Source: Roseospira goensis
GTDB lineage: Bacteria > Pseudomonadota > Alphaproteobacteria > Rhodospirillales > Rhodospirillaceae
Direction: 5' to 3'
NCBI RefSeq assembly: GCF_014197795.1
Contig: NZ_JACIGI010000031.1
Location: forward strand, 1-42,384
Length of the DNA: 42,384 bases
Positions 36,183 to 42,384 of the stretch are shown here, piece by piece. The stretch's first letter is position 1. Each line of letters opens with the position of its first letter. Made by a program: the position numbers and the translations under genes. A model generated the notes under the pieces. That model did not search any database. It was not told the DNA's origin and worked only from the letters and a program-made list of their open reading frames with translations.

Positions 36183-36845
36183 GCTTAATACTATTTGAGC
36201 GGCAGTTATGAGCGTTGGTATGGCCATTAATAAAGTGGACACTAAATAGGAAAAAAACACAAAAGTCCTGATTCCGAAGCCGCTATTGTCATAAAGCTCA
36301 TATTTTTTGTGCAAAAGATTTGAAACGGGGCCTGAGTGCTTGCTTAGCCAATGCTCTCTACTAGATCGAACGCCAGCGTTCCGCATTCTTTCAAGCTTTT
36401 CCCCGTCAGCATCGTTTCTTGTACTTCCTTTTTCGGATTGATCACCTGCTCTATCATCCAAAATAAAGGTTTCACCTAAATTGAAAACCTCTTTCAACTC
36501 AAGATTTATTGCCTTGGCGCGCTCCATGGTTATAACAGCAAGTTCTTGAGAAAAAAATTCGTAGCGGTTCGAGAATATTTTTATAACGTCGGGGCAAAAA
36601 ATATTGTAAACAATTGTGGATATTGAAAAGGACAGAACCCCAAAATAGATGAAGTGTAGACTGTTAACGGTAAACTCTTCCGCCTCCGTATCCGCCAACC
36701 CTATGCGCTGCCCTACAATAGAAAACAAGCTGGATGTAAAATCTCCGAACAAAATAAAATATCCAATAACTGGCATCAGAACAGTCATCCTAGATATCGG
36801 TGACCGTCCGACCGAACGAAGCTGATACCAAGTAGGAACCTTCAT
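36171..36845 (-). CDS. Hypothetical membrane protein, AT-rich cargo
   Basis: The 224-aa protein has hydrophobic segments near residues 20-42 (MTVLMPVIGYFILFG), 65-85 (LHFIYFGVLSFSISTIVYNI) and 192-222 (VFFSYLVSTLLMAIPTLITA). A charged soluble loop (about 90-190) lies between them, rich in Asp/Glu/Lys. I do not recognise the family. The ATG at 36845 follows a purine-rich GGGGCGAGGA; a TTG at 36863 would add six residues. A membrane protein facing an unknown soluble protein is an arrangement seen in abortive-infection pairs, but this is only a guess from layout. Confidence 0.6.
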   Translation of the reverse strand: MKVPTWYQLRSVGRSPISRMTVLMPVIGYFILFGDFTSSLFSIVGQRIGLADTEAEEFTVNSLHFIYFGVLSFSISTIVYNIFCPDVIKIFSNRYEFFSQELAVITMERAKAINLELKEVFNLGETFILDDRAGDQSEKGSTRNDADGEKLERMRNAGVRSSREHWLSKHSGPVSNLLHKKYELYDNSGFGIRTFVFFSYLVSTLLMAIPTLITAAQIVLSLFN

Positions 36846-36912
36846 TCCTCGCCCCCACCCCAAACTACCGCGAGAATTTTAGCGCACGCGCGGCTTCAGG
36901 AAAACATAATTT

Positions 36913-36988
36913 GTACCAGGACGCGTTCGGCGCCCACGGCGTCAACGAGGGCCGGCCCCGGGGCGAGGATCTGCTGCCGGGATTCTGA
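36913..36988 (+). pseudogene. virD4: Probable 3' remnant of virD4
   Basis: A short open frame with almost only G/C third positions reads QDAFGAHGVNEGRPRGED and stops with TGA at 36986-36988, 127 bp before copG. virD4 normally precedes copG in this module, and composition switches here from AT-rich cassette to GC-rich backbone. The assignment rests on position and codon use. Confidence 0.5.
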
Positions 36989-37115
36989 GCCTTCGGACCC
37001 TCCCGGACCCTGGGGCGCGCAAGGGCGTACATAACCGCTCTCAGCGATTCCGCCCGTCCGAGAGAGCCTTGCTCCAACCGCCGCCGCGCCTCGCGGCCAA
37101 GCCGGAGCAAGCCCC

Positions 37116-37532
37116 ATGCGCCGTCCCCGTATTCGTCATCAATGCCTGCTGGAGGCCGACCTCAGCGACCGCCTCGACGCGGCCGCACGCCATCCTTCGG
37201 CCACCAAGTCCGCCATCATCGCCGATGCCCTGAAGGCGTGGTTCGAGCGCAAGGGCCAGCATGAGCTGGACAACCGATTCGGCCCGCGCCTCGACCGGCT
37301 GTCGCGCGGGCAGGCGCAAATCCGCCGCGACCTGGACGTGGTGCTCGAGAGCCTGGCGCTGTTCGTGCGCTACCAGCTGACCCAGACCGCCCACCTGCCG
37401 GAACCCGACGCCGCCGCCCGCGCGCAGGGCCAGGACCGCTTCCAGCGCTTCGTCGACCAGGTCGGGCGCCGCATCGCCAAGGGTAAGGGAACCTTGCGGT
37501 CGGCCGATCCGGACACGGAGGCGTCGTCATGA
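37116..37532 (+). CDS. CopG-family ribbon-helix-helix regulator
   Basis: The 138-aa protein has an N-terminal ribbon-helix-helix (HQCLLEADLSDRLDAAARHP, then TKSAIIADALKAWFERKG) and a helical C-terminal part. It sits directly before trbB, overlapping it by 4 nt (ATGA), as in other alphaproteobacterial trb operons, and probably regulates them. An inverted repeat CTTGCTCC (37068-37075)/GGAGCAAG (37104-37111) covers its ribosome site and may take part in control. Confidence 0.9.
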   Translation: MRRPRIRHQCLLEADLSDRLDAAARHPSATKSAIIADALKAWFERKGQHELDNRFGPRLDRLSRGQAQIRRDLDVVLESLALFVRYQLTQTAHLPEPDAAARAQGQDRFQRFVDQVGRRIAKGKGTLRSADPDTEASS

Positions 37533-38497
37533 TCCCGCACCCGGAAGCCGACGACCGCCGCCGCACCATGCTGCGCACCGCCATGGGACCGGTCATCGCC
37601 GCCGCGCTCGCCGATCCGGCCGTGCTGGAGGTCATGGTCAACCCGGACGGCAGCCTGCGCCTGGATCGCCTGGGCGAGGGGCGCATCGACACCGGCGCCC
37701 GCCTGGGCGCCGCCGAGGCCGAACGCATCATCCGGCTGGTGGCCTCGCATGTGCGCGCCGAGGTCCACGCCGACAGCCCGGTGGTCAGCGCCGAGTTGCC
37801 CTCGGGCGAGCGCTTCGAGGGCCTGCTGCCGCCGGTCGCCCCGGCACCCTGCTTCGCCATCCGCAAGCCGGCGTCGCGGGTCCACACCCTGGCCGACTAC
37901 ATCGCCGACGGCATTCTCACGCCGATCCAGGCGGACGGTCTGCGCGCGGCCGTGCGGGCGCGGCGCAACATCCTCATCGCCGGCGGCACGTCGTCGGGCA
38001 AGACCACGCTGGCCAACGCCCTGCTGGCCGAGGTCGCGGCCGGCGACGAGCGCGTGATCCTCATCGAGGACACCCGCGAGCTTCAGTGCGCGGCGCCTGA
38101 CTGCGTCAGCCTGCGCACCCGGCGCGGCCATGTCTCGCTGGCCGATCTGGTGCGCTCAACCCTGCGCCTGCGCCCCGACCGCATCATCGTCGGTGAGGTC
38201 CGGGGGGCCGAGGCGCTGGACATGCTCAAGGCCTGGAACACCGGCCACCCCGGCGGCATCGCCACCGTCCATGCCAACTCGGCCCGTGCCGCTCTCTACC
38301 GCATCGAACAGCTCTGCCAGGAGGGCGTGGTCACCGTCCCCCGGCGTCTCATCGCCGAGGCCATCGACCTCGTTGTCTTCATCGCCGGCCGAGGCTCGGC
38401 CCGCCGGGTGGAGACCGTCGCTGCCGTCACCGGCCTCGACGGGGCGGGCGATTACGCCGTCACGACTCTCACCCCCGAAGGGCTGGCCGCCCTGTGA
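37529..38497 (+). CDS. trbB: TrbB, P-type T4SS ATPase (VirB11-like)
   Basis: The 322-aa protein has Walker [18 protein letters not shown] near residue 150, Walker B region [13 protein letters not shown], and the Asp/His boxes [12 protein letters not shown] and [16 protein letters not shown]. It forms a hexameric motor at the inner membrane that powers pilus assembly and DNA transfer. It is coupled to copG at its start and intact over its full length. Confidence 0.96.
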   Translation: MIPHPEADDRRRTMLRTAMGPVIAAALADPAVLEVMVNPDGSLRLDRLGEGRIDTGARLGAAEAERIIRLVASHVRAEVHADSPVVSAELPSGERFEGLLPPVAPAPCFAIRKPASRVHTLADYIADGILTPIQADGLRAAVRARRNILIAGGTSSGKTTLANALLAEVAAGDERVILIEDTRELQCAAPDCVSLRTRRGHVSLADLVRSTLRLRPDRIIVGEVRGAEALDMLKAWNTGHPGGIATVHANSARAALYRIEQLCQEGVVTVPRRLIAEAIDLVVFIAGRGSARRVETVAAVTGLDGAGDYAVTTLTPEGLAAL

Positions 38498-38523
38498 CCC
38501 CATCCCGCCCACAGGAGGACCCC

Positions 38524-38862
38524 ATGACCCGTCCGTCCCGCCTTCGTCCTGTCGTCCGCAACGGCCTTGCCGCCGCTGTAGGCGCCGCCGTCCTGCTCGC
38601 CGCCACCGCCGCCCGGGCCGCCGGCTCCGGCATGCCGTGGGAGGCGCCCCTGGAACAGATCCTGGAGTCCGTCCAGGGGCCGGTGGCCAAGATCGTCGCC
38701 GTGATCATCATCATCATCACCGGGCTGACGCTAGCCTTTGGCGAGACCTCCGGCGGGTTCCGCCGCCTGATCCAGATCGTCTTCGGCCTGTCCATCGCCT
38801 TCGCGGCGTCCAGCTTCTTCCTGTCGTTCTTCTCCTTCGGCGGCGGAGCGCTGGTGCGATGA
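38524..38862 (+). CDS. trbC: TrbC pilin (VirB2-like)
   Basis: The 112-aa protein has a long signal peptide (GLAAAVGAAVLLAATAARAA) and two membrane segments (IVAVIIIIITGLTLAFG; IQIVFGLSIAFAASSFFLS). It is the precursor of the conjugative pilus subunit, processed by TraF (28936). AGGAGG precedes the ATG. The stop overlaps the start of trbD. Confidence 0.93.
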   Translation: MTRPSRLRPVVRNGLAAAVGAAVLLAATAARAAGSGMPWEAPLEQILESVQGPVAKIVAVIIIIITGLTLAFGETSGGFRRLIQIVFGLSIAFAASSFFLSFFSFGGGALVR

Positions 38863-39131
38863 GCGGGGCGCCCTCTTCCCTGCCGGGCTTCGAGGTGCCG
38901 CTGCACCGGTCCCTCACCGAGCCCATCCTGATGGGCGGCGCGCCGCGCGCGCTGGCCATCGTCATCGGCACCACCGCCGCCGCCATCGGCCTCGGCCTGC
39001 AGCAGTGGGTCGCCGGCCTGGTACTGTGGGTGGTCGGCCACACCATCGCCGTGCTGGCCGCGCGGCGCGACCCTGACGTCGCCGTCGTGCTGGTGCGCCA
39101 CCTGCGCCAGCGGGGCTGGTGGTCATGCTGA
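38859..39131 (+). CDS. trbD: TrbD (VirB3-like)
   Basis: The 90-aa inner-membrane protein begins with the conserved VPLHRSLTEPILMGGAPR. Two hydrophobic segments (ALAIVIGTTAAAIGLGL; WVAGLVLWVVGHTIAVLAA) follow. It helps assemble the channel with TrbE. It overlaps trbC (ATGA) before it and trbE (7 nt) after it. Confidence 0.93.
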   Translation: MSGAPSSLPGFEVPLHRSLTEPILMGGAPRALAIVIGTTAAAIGLGLQQWVAGLVLWVVGHTIAVLAARRDPDVAVVLVRHLRQRGWWSC

Positions 39132-40250
39132 GCCTCGCCGAATACCGGCCCCGCGCCGACCGGCTGGCCGACCACCTGCCCTGGGCCGCCCTGGCCGGGC
39201 CGGGGATCGTGCTGAACAAGGACGGCTCGTTCCAGCGCACGGTGCGCTTTCGAGGGCCGGATCTGGAGAGCGCGACCGAAGCCGAACTGGTCGGCTTGTG
39301 TGCCCGAGCCAACAACGTGCTGCGCCGGCTGGGGTCGGGTTGGGCGCTGTTCTTCGAGGCCGAACGGCGCCCGGCGCCGCACTATCCGGCCTCAGACTTC
39401 CCCGATCCGGTCTCGGCCCTGGTCGACGCCGAACGGCGCGCGGCCTTCGAGGGTGGACGCCCGGCCTTCGAGAGCGCCTATCACCTGACGCTGGTCTTCC
39501 TGCCGCCGCCCGACAGTCAGGCCCAGGCCGAGGCCGCCCTGCTGGAGCGCGAGCATCCGGCCGGCGGGCGCAACTGGCCGCGCGAGCGTGCCCGCTTCGT
39601 CGAGGAGACGGACCGCATCCTCGACCTGCTGGCCGGAGTCCTGCCTGAGGTGCGGACGCTGGACGATGCCGAGACCCTCACGGCCCTGCACGGCACCATC
39701 TCGACCAAGCGCCATCCGGTCGCCGTCCCCGACGTCCCCATGTACCTGGACTGCGTGCTGGTCGACACCCCACTGACGGGCGGACTGGAGCCGATGCTGG
39801 GAAGCGCGCACCTGCGCACCGTCACCGTGCTCGGCTTTCCGGGCATGACCCGGCCCGGCGTGCTGGACTTCGGCTACCGATTGGTCACCCGCTTCCTGCC
39901 GCTGGACAAGACCCAGGCCACCCGCGCCCTGACCCGCCTGCGCCGGCAGTGGTTCGCCAAGCGCAAGTCCATCACCGTCATGCTGCGCGAGGTGCTGACC
40001 AACGAGCCGGTGCCGCTGCTGGACAGCGACGCCGACAACAAGGTGGTCGACGCTGACGTGGCGCTGCAGGCGCCCGCGTCGGGGCTTGGCCCCGACGCGA
40101 TTCTATAGATCTGTGCGAAAAGAGGCCGGCCTTGTCCGGCTTCTTTTCGCACGGGGCGGCGATCATGTCGGCTTCGGCCACCTGACCGCCACCGTCACCG
40201 TCTGGGACGAAGACCGCGCCCGTGTCGAGGACCGGGTGGGCAACGGGCTC
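39125..40250 (+). pseudogene. trbE: TrbE (VirB4-like ATPase), truncated and interrupted
   Basis: The first part (39125-40072, about 316 residues) is a normal TrbE N-terminus: LAEYRPRADRLADHLPWAAL, GWALFFEAERRP, SDADNKVVDADVALQA. An 82-nt double hairpin (40073-40154) then breaks the frame, giving a stop at 40108. The natural text resumes at 40155 in another frame (GDHVGFGHLTATVTVWDED, RARVEDRV) and ends near 40250 where foreign sequence starts. The Walker A and B domains (roughly 450-500 residues) are gone. Two separate events hit this gene. The T4SS cannot work with this copy. Confidence 0.9.
40073..40154. repeat. 82-nt double-hairpin element inside trbE
   Basis: Hairpin A (40075-40099) has a 10-bp perfect stem, CGCGTCGGGG/CCCCGACGCG. 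Hairpin B (40113-40152) has a 17-bp stem with one G-T pair, arm GTGCGAAAAGAGGCCGG, and a 6-nt loop. The trbE reading is continuous on both sides once these 82 nt are removed, so the element was inserted or slipped in. It resembles palindromic mobile repeats (REP/MITE-like). No other copy is visible in the window. Confidence 0.75.
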
Positions 40251-40318
40251 GTACTTTCTGATGCAGAAAAGCAGACGCTTGACTTGATAATTTCAAGATG
40301 AAGTAAAACAGAATGCAA

Positions 40319-40678
40319 CTAATTGCCATCAGGCCGTGGCAACACAGCAGCTTCTAGTCTTGCTATCTCAGCGATTATACTGATCGCTGCCCCCTCGGTT
40401 CCGTCATATTTCAGAAAGCTGATAGCCCGAGAAATCGCGGACCCCACCCTATCCGCGAAATCAACTGCCTCAGCGTTGGACAATTCCCGGTCTTGGTCAT
40501 AAGCGGCAGCGGTCAGAAAATGGTAGAGGCTGTAGGCTACTGCTCGCCGCTTATCATTTGCTTCGCTTTGGCAACGATAGGCCAACGCCGCCGCATCACT
40601 TAAACAGCGAGACCCAGCGAATGCGCCTTGGATCTGACGGTTGGAAATCAGCGATTTTAGTTTCTCGACAGGCGTCAT
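40319..40678 (-). CDS. Hypothetical 119-aa protein
   Basis: I do not recognise this protein. It looks all-helical (SDAAALAYRCQSEANDKRRA; FADRVGSAISRAISFL; IIAEIARLEAAVL) with no signal peptide. It starts 12 bp after the pyrE stop on the same strand, so the two form an operon. It is AT-richer than the trb genes. A role tied to the phosphoribosyltransferase is possible but unproven. Confidence 0.6.
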   Translation of the reverse strand: MTPVEKLKSLISNRQIQGAFAGSRCLSDAAALAYRCQSEANDKRRAVAYSLYHFLTAAAYDQDRELSNAEAVDFADRVGSAISRAISFLKYDGTEGAAISIIAEIARLEAAVLPRPDGN

Positions 40679-40690
40679 AGCCCCAGGAGG

Positions 40691-41269
40691 TCACTCAAAG
40701 TCAGTGCGTGTAAGAAGAGGCACCAAGCGCACGTCTCTTTCTTGCAGGCTCTGCATAGCGCCCTCTAGACGATCCACAATGGTGAAGACCTCTTCCACCT
40801 TACATCCCGCTTCGCGCACGGCGTCAACCGCCTTTCCAACAGATCCACCGGTGGTAGTGACGTCGTCCACCAAAATCACTTTCGCGCCTATCGGTAGGTT
40901 TCCGTCAATCAGCTGATTAGTACCATGACCCTTTGGTTCTTTACGAACAAAGAAACCGGGAACCCTTCGCGGACGCACATTACTATGCGCTGCGACCACC
41001 GAAACTATTGGCACGGCACCCAAAACGAGGCCGCCTATAGCGGCTATATCCCCGCGTTTTTCGATCTCATCCAAAATTAGAGATGCGATAAGGCTGGCCC
41101 CTTCCGGGTCAAGCATGGTGGGCTTCATGTCGAAGAAATAGTCAGTCATCTTTCCCGAAGACAACTTAAAGGCACGGCCTTTTCGCAGAGACTTCTCCGC
41201 TATGATCTGGCGAAGTCTCTCTAGTGGTTTGTACGTTGTCCCGGTTTCGGCAAAGGCGACGGCCACCAT
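40691..41269 (-). CDS. pyrE: Orotate phosphoribosyltransferase homologue
   Basis: The 192-aa protein has the OPRT/PRTase core: KLSSGKMTDYFFDMKPTML near the start, GGLVLGAVPIVSVVA, VRKEPKGHGTNQLIDG with the catalytic loop, and the PRPP motif VILVDDVTTTGGSVGKAV. By family it joins orotate and PRPP to make OMP in pyrimidine synthesis. GGAG lies 8 nt upstream. It is cargo placed between broken trbE and trbJ, with an AT-richer composition, so it is probably not the housekeeping copy. It may serve nucleotide supply or a defence role. Confidence 0.88.
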   Translation of the reverse strand: MVAVAFAETGTTYKPLERLRQIIAEKSLRKGRAFKLSSGKMTDYFFDMKPTMLDPEGASLIASLILDEIEKRGDIAAIGGLVLGAVPIVSVVAAHSNVRPRRVPGFFVRKEPKGHGTNQLIDGNLPIGAKVILVDDVTTTGGSVGKAVDAVREAGCKVEEVFTIVDRLEGAMQSLQERDVRLVPLLTRTDFE

Positions 41270-41298
41270 GCATCATCTCCACAGGCCTGGAATCAAAG

Positions 41299-41317
41299 CG
41301 CGAGCACGAGGCTCGCG
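41299..41317 (-). promoter_or_regulatory. Hairpin in the pyrE leader
   Basis: CGCGAGC-ACGAG-GCTCGCG, a perfect 7-bp stem with a 5-nt loop, lies 30 bp upstream of the pyrE start. It may affect translation or transcription of the cassette. pyrE genes elsewhere use leader attenuation, but no T-run follows here. Confidence 0.35.
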
Positions 41318-41387
41318 ATACGATCTAGGCCGAGTTTGTAGTTACGTAGAGATGCGCGCTGCACCTTCTACAACATCTTGTGCGTAA

Positions 41388-42200
41388 GTGAGGAGGATAA
41401 ACTGTTTTGCACCCTGTGTCACTGACGAATTGCGCGGCGATATGCACTCGCTTGGGCGGGTGAGTCAAGGCAAATTTCAAGGCAACGCGGGGTGCTGGCG
41501 GAAGCGGAGTCATTTTGACGAACTCATTCTGCCGATCATCCTCGGTGCCGGCCATGCCGCATGGCCGGTGTTCGATTCCACCAACTACGTCCAGAACGTC
41601 CTGCAGGCCGCCCGCGCCCTGGAACAGATCAACAACCAGATCCTGGCGCTGCAGAACCAGGCCGTCATGCTGGAAAACATGGCGCGCAACCTGACCAGCC
41701 TGGACCACTCCGCGCTGGAGGACCTGACCGGTGCCCTGGTCCGCATCGACGCCCTGATGCGCGAGGCCGAGGGGCTCAGCTACGACCTCGCGGACCTCGA
41801 GGATCAGTGGCGGGCGCGTTACCCCGAGACCTACGACAGCACCGTCACCGTCGACGACATGGCCGTCGCGGCACGCCAGCGCTGGCGCGACGCCATGGAC
41901 GCCTGGCACCAGTCGATGCGCGTGCAATCGCGCATCGTCGAGGACATTCGCGCCGACCACGGCGTGCTGGCTGATCTCGTCACCCGCAGCCAGGGCGCCG
42001 TCGGCGCGCTGCAGGCCCAGCAGGCCGGTAACCAGCTCCTTGCTCTCGCCGCCAAGCAGCAGATGCAGCTGCAGACCCTGCTCGCCGCCCAGGCCCGCGC
42101 CGAGGCGCAGGAGAACGCCCGCAAGGCCCAGGCGGAGGAAGCGGCCCGCATCGCCACCGAGCGCTTCCTCGGCGACGGTGTTGCCTACACCCCGCGCTGA
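41388..42200 (+). CDS. trbJ: TrbJ with replaced 5' end
   Basis: From about 41529 the text is normal TrbJ: LPIILGAGHAAWPVFD (end of signal peptide), STNYVQNVLQAARALEQINN, a long coiled-coil body (about 110 residues), LEDQWRARYPETYD, and a Gln/Ala-rich C-terminus. The codons before that (41388-41528, start GTG or ATG at 41442) belong to foreign sequence, so the signal peptide is destroyed and export into the periplasm is doubtful. TrbJ (VirB5-like) normally contributes to pilus biogenesis. trbE should directly precede it; the cassette lies between. Confidence 0.82.
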   Translation: MRRINCFAPCVTDELRGDMHSLGRVSQGKFQGNAGCWRKRSHFDELILPIILGAGHAAWPVFDSTNYVQNVLQAARALEQINNQILALQNQAVMLENMARNLTSLDHSALEDLTGALVRIDALMREAEGLSYDLADLEDQWRARYPETYDSTVTVDDMAVAARQRWRDAMDAWHQSMRVQSRIVEDIRADHGVLADLVTRSQGAVGALQAQQAGNQLLALAAKQQMQLQTLLAAQARAEAQENARKAQAEEAARIATERFLGDGVAYTPR

Positions 42201-42243
42201 TCCCTTTGCCGTGTCTGCACTTGACCGAAGGCAGGCGACGCAC

Positions 42244-42294
42244 ATGGACGACCTTAACGTTATAGATTCCTTCCTGGACACCTTCGTCCACTAG
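42244..42294 (+). pseudogene. trbL: TrbL (VirB6-like), first 16 codons only
   Basis: MDDLNVIDSFLDTFVH matches the conserved TrbL start, and the stop TAG arises at the junction with the insertion sequence (CTAG at 42291-42294). The polytopic membrane channel protein is thus cut at its very start. It lies 43 bp after trbJ, as expected, with trbK absent. The rest may continue beyond the IS outside the window. Confidence 0.75.
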
Positions 42295-42384
42295 GCCGTA
42301 GACTCATAAGCTCTGGCACCACAGGCGTACCGAGATGAACTTGAGGGCGGCGAGGAAGTTGTCGGGACGCTTGTCGTAACGGGT
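42295..42384 (-). mobile_element. IS5-family insertion sequence, left end (runs off window)
   Basis: The element begins just after CTAG, a target type used by IS427-like members of IS5, with GCCGTAGACTCATAAG at its edge. Only the 3' end of its transposase gene is in the window. The exact terminal base cannot be fixed without the other end. Confidence 0.7.
42304..42384 (-). CDS. IS5-family transposase, C-terminal 26 residues (partial)
   Basis: The minus-strand frame reads TRYDKRPDNFLAALKFISV then RLWCQSL and TGA at 42306-42304. TRYDKR.DNFLA is the usual end of IS427/IS5-type DDE transposases. The rest lies outside the window. Confidence 0.85.
   Translation of the reverse strand, partial: TRYDKRPDNFLAALKFISVRLWCQSL

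Larger units (their letters stand above)
34933..36912. other. AT-rich foreign cassette replacing part of virD4
   Basis: About 2 kb, visibly AT-rich against the GC-rich backbone, lies between the broken 5' part of virD4 and its probable 3' end. It carries an XRE regulator, an 83-aa ORF, a terminator, and a convergent pair of unknown genes. No terminal inverted repeats, target duplication or transposase are visible. Roughly 0.9 kb of virD4 is lost, so this is a replacement, not a simple insertion. TTGACA at 35050-35055 may be the -35 of the promoter for the XRE gene. Borders are approximate. Confidence 0.7.

Noticed and set aside
34933-36912. virD4 cassette as a classical transposon
   Set aside because: No terminal inverted repeats, no target duplication, no transposase, and native sequence is missing rather than split.

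Overview
The window looks like a high-GC alphaproteobacterium, probably of the Rhodospirillales type. The reasons are GC-rich third codon positions almost throughout, an initiator tRNA with the A:U/G:C/G:C anticodon-stem variant, and a typical alphaproteobacterial conjugative backbone (DUF2285 regulator, ArdC, ParB, Toprim protein, DUF2493, DUF736, TraF, DUF3363 relaxase, VirD4, CopG, TrbBCDEJL). I infer an integrated conjugative element or plasmid-derived island. Its left edge may be the tRNA-fMet gene at 19-95. No integrase and no second attachment site are visible.

Region 1 (286-16178, minus strand) is a defence operon. It encodes a class 1-like DISARM anti-phage system in the order drmD, drmMI, an HD-domain phosphohydrolase, a YwgA-like protein, drmA, drmB, with an AraC-type regulator upstream. 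The usual drmC (phospholipase D-like) gene is absent; after drmB comes about 150 bp and then the tRNA. The HD/YwgA pair sits inside the operon with tight junctions. A block of about 290 bp inside drmMI, in the probable target-recognition region, is strikingly AT-rich, as if swapped in.

Region 2 (16179-25834, plus strand except the IS) is the maintenance block. It holds a frameshifted DUF2285 regulator, a complete IS21-family insertion (17499-19849, with terminal repeats and a 6-bp target duplication), ArdC antirestriction protein, an SNase-like nuclease, ParB, a Toprim protein and a DUF2493 protein.

Region 3 (25835-33823) holds a YaaC-like cargo gene bounded by hairpins, about 0.9 kb without recognisable genes, DUF736, an AlpA-like HTH, TraF peptidase, a lytic transglycosylase, the relaxase, a ParE-type toxin-antitoxin pair and a DUF433 gene.

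Region 4 (33996-42384) is the type IV secretion/mating-pair module, and it is broken in several places. The middle and C-terminal part of virD4 is replaced by an AT-rich cassette of about 2 kb (XRE regulator, three unknown genes). trbE is split by an 82-nt double-hairpin element. The rest of trbE plus the 5' end of trbJ is replaced by a pyrE-containing cassette. trbL is cut after 16 codons by an IS5-family element. trbB, trbC and trbD remain intact. The element therefore probably cannot transfer itself and now works mainly as a resident defence and cargo island, unless complemented in trans.
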